A stretch of 34,950 bases of DNA from an uncultured Mycoplasmatota bacterium (GCA_947649355.1 CANSRG010000009.1:1-34950), one strand, 5' to 3'. Numbered from the stretch's first letter, positions 23,427-28,850 are shown. Translations and numbers: made by a program. The notes: generated by a model not told the origin, from the sequence alone.

Positions 23427-23981
23427 TTAATTCTCCTCTCTCTTCTCTAAAACGTGATTATAATAATCTCTAATTCCTGCTTTTTCGAAATTATTTAATT
23501 TATGTTGTTTTTTTTCTTCTTCAATTACTTTTAGAATAAACGCATCGTATTGATTATCAAGTTCATCTAAAGTAATTTGGAATAAATTTCCAAAAAATGG
23601 TTTTGGATCAATCAGTAATTTATCGCATATTTTTGAGACAAATTTTAGTCTTAAGCATCGTTCCTCGTGTAAGGATAAAATATAAGTATTTGAGCACTTC
23701 TCACCACACCACCGACATATAAATTGACCTTTAAATGGTTGTTTTTTTGCCTTTTTCTCCTGTATTGGTGTTAACCATTTCGTTAAGACGTGAATTTTTG
23801 GAACTTCCTTTTGAACCGATTCATTTTCCAAATGTTCTTTAAATTTTTCATAAATATCATTTTTATCGTACGGAATTAAGTTTTCAATCCATTCACGAAT
23901 AATAAATTCTTCATCACACTTAAATTCCTGGTAATGTGCTTTTACTTTTTTTAAAAATTCCTTTACCTCAATATTTGTCAT
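23427..23981 (-). CDS. Putative helicase loader with zinc finger
   Basis: The 184-residue protein begins with a helical domain (EVKEFLKKVKAHYQEF...EEFIIREWIENLIPYDKNDIYEKFKEHLE). This resembles the N-terminal domain of SPP1 gp39-like helicase loaders. The middle has a zinc-finger motif CRWCGEKC...LHEERC (about 90-110). The C-terminal half is helical. It overlaps the end of the replisome-organizer gene by 4 bases, as expected for a replication cassette. The loader call is an inference from weak resemblance and context. Confidence 0.6.
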   Translation of the reverse strand: MTNIEVKEFLKKVKAHYQEFKCDEEFIIREWIENLIPYDKNDIYEKFKEHLENESVQKEVPKIHVLTKWLTPIQEKKAKKQPFKGQFICRWCGEKCSNTYILSLHEERCLRLKFVSKICDKLLIDPKPFFGNLFQITLDELDNQYDAFILKVIEEEKKQHKLNNFEKAGIRDYYNHVLEKREEN

Positions 23982-24772
23982 TTCAATGCACCTTCGAAAA
24001 CTTCATCAAAAGTTTTTTTGGAATTTAACTGATTTTGTTTTGGTTTTGGAATTGCATCAACAACCCATCTTTTGATTGCTAAATAATGACTTTTACTTTT
24101 ATAACCCTTTTCTTCGATATACATATCCAAATAATCGATAAGAGATTGATAATTTAAAGCATAATCTTTTTTTAAAGATTCTAGTTCTTTATCAGATAAC
24201 TCAACGTGTTTATAGGTTCCATATTTTTTCTTAGACTCGCTATCTTTACGTTCTGATTTCTTTTTAGAATCTTTTTCTTCTTTTTTATTTTTCTCTGTAC
24301 TTTGTACTTTATTCTCTGTATTTTGTTCTTTATACTCTGTACTCTGTTTCTCTTTATTGTCGTTACTTTTTGTTACATCTTCGTTACATTGTAACAAAAT
24401 CTTTTCTTTTTCTCTTGCACGATATAACCTAACACGTTCCGCTGATTCACTTTCTTTTCCTGTCATTTGTGCAACCTGAGTCATGAAAATAGTTCCATCA
24501 TCTAACTTTTCCATCAGACCCAATCCTATTAAAATTTTGGTGGCACTTCTAACTATATCAACATTTGTGTCAGTAATACTTGCGAGCATTTCTTCAGAAT
24601 ATGGAACTAAATCACTAAATCTTAAATGCCCTATTGTTTCAACACTTTCAAGTAAAAGTGCAAGATAGAAAATAATATAATCTTTGCCATTCGGCATATT
24701 CTTAATTACTTTGATTTGAGAACTTTTTAAAAAATCTTTATCAAGCTTCAACCAATATCGTTTTTTTTCCAT
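23978..24772 (-). CDS. Replisome organizer (DnaD-like initiator)
   Basis: The 264-residue protein has the N-terminal replisome-organizer domain: YWLKLDKDFLKSSQIKVIKNMPNGKDYIIFYLALLLESVE, then a winged-helix pattern to about 110. A Lys/Glu/Thr/Asn-rich linker follows (about 130-180). A C-terminal helical DnaD-like tail includes YQSLIDYLDMYIEEKGYKSKSHYLAIKRWV. It binds the phage origin and recruits helicase. The linker DNA contains three 21-bp repeats that may be the origin itself. RBS AAGGAGA precedes the ATG. Confidence 0.9.
   Translation of the reverse strand: MEKKRYWLKLDKDFLKSSQIKVIKNMPNGKDYIIFYLALLLESVETIGHLRFSDLVPYSEEMLASITDTNVDIVRSATKILIGLGLMEKLDDGTIFMTQVAQMTGKESESAERVRLYRAREKEKILLQCNEDVTKSNDNKEKQSTEYKEQNTENKVQSTEKNKKEEKDSKKKSERKDSESKKKYGTYKHVELSDKELESLKKDYALNYQSLIDYLDMYIEEKGYKSKSHYLAIKRWVVDAIPKPKQNQLNSKKTFDEVFEGALK
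24291..24353. repeat. Three 21-bp direct repeats (candidate origin iterons)
   Basis: Units 24291-24311, 24312-24332 and 24333-24353 share the core CTCTGTA plus downstream TTTGT/CTTTA-like text. They lie in the linker of the replisome organizer gene. Many phages place their replication origin in this part of the gene. Confidence 0.6.
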
Positions 24773-24794
24773 CTTTTCTCCTTTTTATTTTTTG

Positions 24795-24823
24795 TTGACT
24801 TTTCTTATACATTTTGCTAGTAT
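24795..24823 (+). promoter_or_regulatory. Plus-strand promoter for candidate small RNA
   Basis: TTGACT (24795-24800), 17 bases, TAGTAT (24818-24823) form a sigma-A-like promoter facing away from the adjacent minus-strand gene. CTTATAC (24804-24810) and GTATAAG (24820-24826) are perfect inverted arms that overlap the spacer and the -10, so they may be an operator. Confidence 0.55.
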
Positions 24824-24829
24824 AAGAGC

Positions 24830-24902
24830 CGTAAATTATTTTTGTATATTTACGTTAAGAGATTTTAATTGTGTTTTGCGATTCATTAAAATCTCTTTTT
24901 TT
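24830..24902 (+). ncRNA. Candidate small RNA (~73 nt), two hairpins
   Basis: Downstream of the plus-strand promoter is a first hairpin CGTAAAT...ATTTACG (24830-24836 / 24848-24854). It is followed by a 13-bp stem AAGAGATTTTAAT / ATTAAAATCTCTT (24857-24869 / 24885-24897) with a 15-base loop and a T run. No reading frame of note fits inside. It lies between two minus-strand early genes. A short plus-strand RNA is the simplest reading. Confidence 0.55.
24857..24902 (+). terminator. Strong plus-strand intrinsic terminator
   Basis: A 13-bp perfect stem (24857-24869 with 24885-24897) is followed by seven T (24896-24902) on the plus strand. The minus strand has no T run, so it acts in the plus direction and ends the candidate small RNA. 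Confidence 0.8.
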
Positions 24903-24907
24903 ATTTA

Positions 24908-25348
24908 TTAAAACTCGTGCGTGTATAGATCAATGTAAGTATGTTGTTCTTTTTGAACTTTATTGATTTCTTCTATCAACCATTTTGCAAGTGCTTTTTT
25001 TACTTCATCACTCATTGCTCTTAAAGGTTCAAGAACATCTACTTTGCATTGAATCGTACCATCTTGCACATCAATTTTATCTGCTGTTATAGTAGAAAAT
25101 CCTTTTATTGTACCTAGAGTACAATAAGTATTTTCTTTTAATTGTTCTTTTAGTTCTAATACTGTTGCTAGCTTCTTATAAGTTCCATCTGCTAAAAAAT
25201 GGTGTAATTTTATAAACTCATAATCTACAGTTACATTTTTTGATTTTAAATACTCGATTTCTTCAGCTGTCAATTCTAAAAATGGGTACACACATTTTTT
25301 CTCTTTTTCTAATTCTTTTATAATTGCATTTATTTTTTTCTTATTCAT
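24908..25348 (-). CDS. Early phage protein of unknown function
   Basis: The 146-residue protein has a basic N-terminal stretch, a middle with LKSKNVTVDYEFIKLHHFLADGTYKKLATVLELKE, then a beta-rich part (TLGTIKGFSTITADKIDVQDGTIQCKVDV) and a helical end. AAGGAAG lies before the ATG. It is the first minus-strand gene after the plus-strand unit at 25386-25658, with which it is divergent. No known family recognised. Confidence 0.6.
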   Translation of the reverse strand: MNKKKINAIIKELEKEKKCVYPFLELTAEEIEYLKSKNVTVDYEFIKLHHFLADGTYKKLATVLELKEQLKENTYCTLGTIKGFSTITADKIDVQDGTIQCKVDVLEPLRAMSDEVKKALAKWLIEEINKVQKEQHTYIDLYTHEF

Positions 25349-25385
25349 ATTTTTTTTCTTCCTTGTTAGTTGATTTCACCTTTTC

Positions 25386-25394
25386 TGCTATAAT
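25386..25394 (+). promoter_or_regulatory. Extended -10 promoter of plus-strand unit 1
   Basis: TGCTATAAT (25386-25394) is a perfect extended -10 element. A 13-base palindrome GCTATA-A-TATAGC (25387-25399) is centred on it and may be an operator. The ribosome binding site of the next gene starts only about 10 bases after the -10. Confidence 0.7.
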
Positions 25395-25419
25395 ATAGCC
25401 AGAAAGGAGGTGATTAAAT

Positions 25420-25620
25420 TTGACAGTATATGTTAATCTTCTTGGTCAATGGACCGCTTTAACTGATGATGATAATATTAATGGAATGCCACCAGTTAAA
25501 TTTGCAAATGATTTCTTTATTGTTAATGAGGAATACGCAAAAAATCCGACAATTTGTGTTACTCATAATCAAAATAAATACATCATTCCAATACACTATT
25601 TACAAATAGAAAATTACTAA
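25420..25620 (+). CDS. Unknown small protein of independent plus-strand unit 1
   Basis: The 66-residue protein starts at TTG 25420, with AAAGGAGGTGA 5 bases upstream and an extended -10 promoter just before that. The sequence (VYVNLLGQWTALTDDDN...CVTHNQNKYIIPIHYLQIENY) looks beta-rich and soluble; no family is recognised. It opposes the surrounding early operon and has its own terminator, so it is a classic moron-type unit that could be expressed in the lysogen. Confidence 0.7.
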   Translation: MTVYVNLLGQWTALTDDDNINGMPPVKFANDFFIVNEEYAKNPTICVTHNQNKYIIPIHYLQIENY

Positions 25621-25626
25621 AAAATT

Positions 25627-25658
25627 AGGCTAGATATATAAAATTATCTGGTCTTTTT
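25627..25658 (+). terminator. Plus-strand terminator of unit 1
   Basis: AGGCTAGATA (25627-25636) pairs with TATCTGGTCT (25645-25654) through 10 bp with two G-U pairs, followed by five T. The G-U pairs become mismatches on the minus strand, so the hairpin works only for plus-strand transcripts. Confidence 0.8.
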
Positions 25659-25887
25659 AAATACATCTATCATCAATTTCTACAGTAATTAAATTGCTCG
25701 AATAATGTATTAAAAAGTTAATTTCATATTCTATTTCTTTCATTTCAAAAAGTCTTTCTATAGTAAAATCCTGCTTTTCTTCAGTAATTGTGTTTAATAT
25801 TTTTTGTAATTTTTTTAGATTGTCGTTATATTTAAACTGTAGTGTATGATTCTTCTCTAAAAAACTTTCATTTTCTTTACTCTGCAT
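25657..25887 (-). CDS. Small helical early protein
   Basis: A 76-residue protein rich in Lys, Glu, Asn and Leu, predicted helical through most of its length. It overlaps the end of a small membrane protein gene by 11 bases and converges with the plus-strand unit 1. Function unknown. Confidence 0.5.
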   Translation of the reverse strand: MQSKENESFLEKNHTLQFKYNDNLKKLQKILNTITEEKQDFTIERLFEMKEIEYEINFLIHYSSNLITVEIDDRCI

Positions 25888-26074
25888 TGATATCCCCCCA
25901 GCAAATTTTTATTCCATAGGTATAACCTTTGCAGTAATTTCCATTTTCTTTTTGATTTATTGGTCCAAATGTAACGCCAAGGAAACTATAAATCCAATAT
26001 ACAAATAGAACTAGAAAGACTGCTATACTTGTTACTATTTTCCAATTTAGTTTTTTTAAAATTGCTTTTTTCAT
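25877..26074 (-). CDS. Small single-pass membrane protein with C-terminal Cys pair
   Basis: The 65-residue protein has a basic N-terminus, one membrane helix (VTSIAVFLVLFVYWIYSFLGV) and a short outer tail with CKGYTYGIKICWG, whose two cysteines could pair. It is part of a cluster of tiny early genes. No family recognised; such proteins in prophages sometimes act at the membrane. Confidence 0.55.
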   Translation of the reverse strand: MKKAILKKLNWKIVTSIAVFLVLFVYWIYSFLGVTFGPINQKENGNYCKGYTYGIKICWGDINAE

Positions 26075-26090
26075 ATTGCTAATTTTCTCC

Positions 26091-26264
26091 TTACTTATTC
26101 AATAATTTTTTTATATCTTTCAAAAAATTTATCCAAAAATTTTTCATTTCTTTATCGTGTTTTATTAAGCTATCTATTCGTTCTTTTCTCCACCTTTTAG
26201 AAAACAATAATAATACATTGACGATTAACATCCAAAAAAATACCAAAATAATAAATAATTTCAT
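26091..26264 (-). CDS. Tiny membrane protein
   Basis: A 57-residue frame starts at ATG 26264 with AAGGAGA upstream. It encodes a hydrophobic N-terminal helix (LFIILVFFWMLIVNVLLLF) followed by a basic, charged tail (SKRWRKERIDS...). Its ribosome binding site and length make it a credible gene. The start region closely matches that of the ORF at 26821-26991, pointing to duplication. Confidence 0.6.
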   Translation of the reverse strand: MKLFIILVFFWMLIVNVLLLFSKRWRKERIDSLIKHDKEMKNFWINFLKDIKKLLNK

Positions 26265-26277
26265 ATTTGTCTCCTTT

Positions 26278-26466
26278 TTATAATTCTTTATATATTTTTT
26301 GAATTTGTTCCAAAGTTTCCTTTATATCTGGTTCTTTTTTTGAATTTAATAAGATATCTATTAGTTTGATATCACTATCGTTTAAGACAGTATTTTTATC
26401 TAATTTATTAGTAATATAATCAACTAATTTTGCTTTTAAATTTTCTATTTTTTCTTCTGTTTTCAT
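26278..26466 (-). CDS. Small helical early protein
   Basis: A 62-residue charged, helical protein starting at ATG 26466 with GAGGAG upstream. It is divergent from the plus-strand unit 2. No motif recognised. Confidence 0.5.
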   Translation of the reverse strand: MKTEEKIENLKAKLVDYITNKLDKNTVLNDSDIKLIDILLNSKKEPDIKETLEQIQKIYKEL

Positions 26467-26497
26467 ATCTTATTTCTCCTCTTCTATTGCTTTTTGT

Positions 26498-26522
26498 CCT
26501 CTATGTTATAATTACATAGAGG
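26498..26522 (+). promoter_or_regulatory. Promoter with 9-bp palindromic operator (plus-strand unit 2)
   Basis: TGTTATAAT (26504-26512) is an extended -10 element. The arms CCTCTATGT (26498-26506) and ACATAGAGG (26514-26522) form a perfect 9-bp inverted repeat centred on it. The left arm would not be transcribed, so the symmetry is more likely a protein binding site than an RNA hairpin. Confidence 0.75.
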
Positions 26523-26531
26523 AGGTAATAT

Positions 26532-26810
26532 ATGAAATTAGATGTTTTTTTACAAATTGTAGATGAACTTAATCAACTCTATTCTTCATTATCGGAAAAT
26601 GAAGAAATATTATGTTCAGTAAACGTTGGTGGAACTATTTACGATGGCATTTATAATTTAGATTCCTTTGATGGAAAAGAAATGCTTATTTTAAATAAAA
26701 ATTATAAATATGATGAAATATTTGATTTAATGAATACAAAGAAATCATTTATAAACATCTCAAAAATAGATTCATTTGCCTACAAAGTTCAAAAAACTAT
26801 ACAATTTTAA
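26532..26810 (+). CDS. Unknown protein of independent plus-strand unit 2
   Basis: The 92-residue acidic protein starts at ATG 26532 with GAGGAGG upstream. It contains a helical start (FLQIVDELNQLYSSLSENEE) and a beta-rich middle (ILCSVNVGGTIYDGIYNLDSFDGKEMLIL). No family is recognised. The gene has its own operator-covered promoter and its own terminator and runs against the early operon, which fits a moron: an accessory gene active outside the lytic programme. Confidence 0.7.
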   Translation: MKLDVFLQIVDELNQLYSSLSENEEILCSVNVGGTIYDGIYNLDSFDGKEMLILNKNYKYDEIFDLMNTKKSFINISKIDSFAYKVQKTIQF

Positions 26811-26838
26811 GAAGTAGTCGTTAATCTATTTCTTTTTT
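26809..26838 (+). terminator. Plus-strand terminator of unit 2
   Basis: AAGAAGTAG (26809-26817), loop TCGTTAAT, CTATTTCTT (26826-26834) form 9 bp with one G-U pair, followed by six T. It overlaps the stop codon of the gene it ends. Confidence 0.75.
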
Positions 26839-26991
26839 AATATCTAAAATCATCTTAATATCTTTTAATATTCCAATAATTTGTATTTCACTAAGCTGTC
26901 CACTCCTAATTGCTTCATATCTTTTTTCTAACAGTTGATTTAAAATTGTTTTTATATCTTGATTTGATTTTTTTCGGCTAAATAATTTCAT
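26821..26991 (-). CDS. Small basic early protein
   Basis: A 56-residue helical, charged frame (KLFSRKKSNQDIKTILNQLLEKRYEAIRSG...) starts at ATG 26991 with AAAGGGTAG upstream. Its start region matches the start of the tiny membrane protein gene at 26091-26264. The tail is Lys/Asp/Ile rich. Function unknown. Confidence 0.55.
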   Translation of the reverse strand: MKLFSRKKSNQDIKTILNQLLEKRYEAIRSGQLSEIQIIGILKDIKMILDIKKEID

Positions 26992-27021
26992 ATTTGTCTA
27001 CCCTTTCTTTTTTATATTTTC

Positions 27022-27194
27022 TTACTCCAGTAGCAACAATGCTAAAAATACACCTATCAGGCCATCAACAAGATACACAACACATCGAAATTGAATGTAA
27101 TTGTAAAAATTATAGAATATCCAGTTAATTACTCCATATTTTTTTATAGTAACCTTGTGATCTTTTTTTTATAAAATTCTTTAATATCATTCAT
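27022..27194 (-). pseudogene. Small membrane protein gene broken at A8 (possible -1 frameshift)
   Basis: From ATG 27194 a frame encodes MNDIKEFYKKK and then stops after about 16 residues. In the -1 frame from the A8 run (27163-27170) it continues KVTIKKYGVINWIFYN, then YNYIQFRCVVYLV and a hydrophobic end GLIGVFLALLLLE, stopping at 27022. The A-run contains the slippery heptamer A AAA AAG in the right phase, and a GTTACT/AGTAAT stem follows 8 bases later. It is either a decayed gene, a homopolymer sequencing error, or a real programmed frameshift. RBS is weak (AGAG). Confidence 0.55.
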
Positions 27195-27209
27195 GGTTTT
27201 CTCTTTTCT

Positions 27210-27242
27210 AAGAAATAGAATTCGACTCTATTTCTTTTTTTG
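27210..27242 (+). terminator. Plus-strand terminator of unknown transcript
   Basis: AAGAAATAGA (27210-27219), loop ATTCGAC, TCTATTTCTT (27227-27236) form a perfect 10-bp stem with a T run on the plus strand. A possible plus promoter lies at 27091-27118 (TTGAAT, 16 bases, TAGAAT). Confidence 0.65.
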
Positions 27243-27245
27243 TTT

Positions 27246-27482
27246 TCATTTTGTCTCCTCTTCTATTTCAATTTCTGGTTCACTCGTGCCAATATACTGT
27301 GATAGTAAGTATGGCGATATGTGATAGGTATAAGAACTGCTAGTTTTGACTGCAACCCCGAATTGAAAAGCTTTTTGTTGTAGTCCATATCGAATAAAAT
27401 CGATACCTTTTCCTAAAATCTTTGCTGCTAAATCACAAGGAACTTCTTTTAATTCCATGAGATTTATTTTTTTCTTAGTCAT
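27246..27482 (-). CDS. Excisionase-like HTH protein
   Basis: The 78-residue protein contains MELKEVPCDLAAKILGKGIDFIRYGLQQKAFQFGVAVKTSSSYTYHISPYLL, a pattern seen in small prophage proteins with an excisionase-like winged helix. AAAGGAGA precedes the ATG. It lies second in the early operon behind the Cro-like gene, a common place for excisionases or early regulators. Whether it is the excisionase of the downstream integrase is unknown. Confidence 0.7.
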   Translation of the reverse strand: MTKKKINLMELKEVPCDLAAKILGKGIDFIRYGLQQKAFQFGVAVKTSSSYTYHISPYLLSQYIGTSEPEIEIEEETK

Positions 27483-27503
27483 GTTATGTTCTCCTTTCTT
27501 TTG

Positions 27504-27713
27504 TTATGTACCATTTTCGTACATCCTGGGTAAAAAAATATCTTCGATTTTCATATCGAAATATTCAGCAATTAAAAACATCTCATCACTCTTAAAAGGA
27601 ACTTCTCCATTTATCTTTTTTCCTATTTGCTTATCAGAAATCCCTAATAAATTGGCTAACCAATGTTGAGTTAAATTCTTTTGTTTTAAGAGTAAAATTA
27701 ATTTCTTCTGCAT
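27504..27713 (-). CDS. Cro-like repressor, XRE family
   Basis: A 69-residue XRE-type HTH protein: LTQHWLANLLGISDKQIGKKINGEVPFKSDEMFLIAEYFDMKIEDIF. It is the first gene of the early operon, transcribed from a promoter facing away from the CI-like repressor, so it occupies the Cro position. It would bind the GTAC-centred operators and turn down the repressor promoter in the lytic cycle. Confidence 0.85.
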   Translation of the reverse strand: MQKKLILLLKQKNLTQHWLANLLGISDKQIGKKINGEVPFKSDEMFLIAEYFDMKIEDIFLPRMYENGT

Positions 27714-27734
27714 AAATTTTCTTCACCTCCTTGC

Positions 27735-27789
27735 TAGTACATTTTCATTTTAGTACGTATTAGGTACATTTGTCAAGAGCATTTAGTAC
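27735..27789. promoter_or_regulatory. Operator sites of the lytic/lysogenic switch
   Basis: Four copies of a GTAC-centred site occur at 27737-27740, 27753-27756, 27764-27767 and 27786-27789, three of them followed by WTTT. Centre spacings are 16, 11 and 22 bases. They cover the early promoter and lie upstream of the repressor promoter. Confidence 0.75.
27747..27776 (-). promoter_or_regulatory. Early (PR-like) promoter
   Basis: On the minus strand TTGACA (27776-27771), an 18-base spacer and TAAAAT (27752-27747) drive the Cro-like gene and early operon. GTAC operator sites fall inside the spacer and flank the promoter. Confidence 0.8.
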
Positions 27790-27825
27790 TTTTTTTAACT
27801 TTTTGTTCCAAAAACGTAAGTTTTG

Positions 27826-27834
27826 TGTTATACT
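27826..27834 (+). promoter_or_regulatory. Repressor promoter, extended -10
   Basis: TGTTATACT (27826-27834) is an extended -10 element just upstream of the repressor's ribosome binding site GGGAGGAAA. No good -35 lies at 17 bases. Confidence 0.65.
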
Positions 27835-27852
27835 ATCTTTGGGAGGAAAAAT

Positions 27853-28638
27853 ATGGGGAAAAATATTAATTTATTTATCGGAAAAAAAATAAAAGAGTTG
27901 AGAATTAAAAAAAACATAACTCAAGAAGAGTTGGGAGAATATCTAGATACTACATCTCAAACAATTTCTAGATATGAGAGTGGAAAACTTAAAACTAATC
28001 AAGATATCCTCTTCAAACTTGCAGAATATTTTAATGTTTCTATTAATGATTTTTTTCCGCCACTCAGCAATAATTTATCAGAGTTTTTAGGAGATGTTAT
28101 GTTTGATCAAAAGACCAGTATTACTGAATTATCTATATTAACTGGTATAGAAATGGAAGAAATAAAAACAATTTATAATAATCAAAATAAATTACCAAAA
28201 CCTTCATATATTATAAAAATATCAGAAGCACTTAATATAGAGCCTAAAAGTTTTTTAGCACATTGTGGTTACCTTGACGACGGAGTGGAAATGTACGACG
28301 ATTTATATGAAACTGGTATAAGATATTTATTAGACGAAAATGAGCGAAAAATATTATGTGAATATGTTTGCTCATATTGGAATGCCAAACAAGCTAAACA
28401 CGTATATACATATGAAGAAGTTTATAATGCTATTTTTGTTGAAGAGAAGAAAAACTTTTCTTATAATGAAGTTAAAAATATCCTAATACATAATACAAAA
28501 GATTTTGAAAATATTATTAATGTATTTTCTCAAAAAGTATGTGATGGGGACATTATTAATATTTCAGATTTAAGTGACAAGGATAAAGAACAAATTAAAT
28601 ATATGATTGATTTAATGCGAAATAACCAAAGTAAATAA
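27853..28638 (+). CDS. CI-like repressor with two HTH domains
   Basis: The 261-residue protein starts at ATG 27853 after GGGAGG; an upstream in-frame ATG at 27823 overlaps the promoter. The first XRE HTH is at about 6-60 (GKKIKELRIKKNITQEELGEYLDTTSQ...). A second HTH-like segment lies at about 75-130 (LGDVMFDQKTSITELSILTGIEMEEIKTIYNNQ), followed by a helical C-terminal region (LLDENERKILCEYVCSYWNAKQ...). It lacks a recognisable S24 autoprotease domain, so release of repression by RecA-stimulated self-cleavage is not evident. It is divergent from the Cro-like gene. Confidence 0.85.
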   Translation: MGKNINLFIGKKIKELRIKKNITQEELGEYLDTTSQTISRYESGKLKTNQDILFKLAEYFNVSINDFFPPLSNNLSEFLGDVMFDQKTSITELSILTGIEMEEIKTIYNNQNKLPKPSYIIKISEALNIEPKSFLAHCGYLDDGVEMYDDLYETGIRYLLDENERKILCEYVCSYWNAKQAKHVYTYEEVYNAIFVEEKKNFSYNEVKNILIHNTKDFENIINVFSQKVCDGDIINISDLSDKDKEQIKYMIDLMRNNQSK

Positions 28639-28645
28639 AAAGAAA

Positions 28646-28653
28646 GTACATTT
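28646..28653. promoter_or_regulatory. Isolated GTACATTT operator-like site
   Basis: GTACATTT lies 8 bases after the repressor stop codon, in the integrase leader. It matches the motif repeated in the switch region, so the repressor or Cro could also act here. Confidence 0.4.
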
Positions 28654-28689
28654 CACAAAAACAAAGTTAAAATCATTATTGCAAAACAC

Positions 28690-28715
28690 AAAAAAATCGA
28701 GTGCAGCAACACCCG
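28690..28715 (-). terminator. Possible minus-strand terminator in the integrase leader
   Basis: On the minus strand CGGGTG, loop TTGCTG, CACTCG form a 6-bp stem with one G-U pair, followed by A and seven T. No minus-strand gene lies upstream, so it may end an antisense transcript. Confidence 0.45.
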
Positions 28716-28719
28716 ACTC

Positions 28720-28846
28720 TAATTGGAGCATAACCCCAACTAAGAAAAAAATAAATCTAGGAAAAAATAAATTCTGGTCGAACTACTTTTTTCCATGCTC
28801 CAATTATATCAAGAAAAGACTTAATTATCAAGAAAAATTGGAGGTT
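28720..28846 (+). promoter_or_regulatory. Integrase leader with mutually exclusive stems
   Basis: TAATTGGAGCAT (28720-28731) pairs over 12 bp with ATGCTCCAATTA (28795-28806). The same CTCCAATT (28798-28805) can instead pair with AATTGGAG (28836-28843), the integrase Shine-Dalgarno. GGAAAAAA (28760-28767) / TTTTTTCC (28787-28794) forms an inner hairpin that stacks on the first stem. The layout suggests control of integrase translation by RNA folding. Confidence 0.55.
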
Positions 28847-28850
28847 TATT

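Noticed and set aside
27823-27852. ATG at 27823 as repressor start
   Set aside because: It overlaps the extended -10 promoter; ATG 27853 follows GGGAGG.
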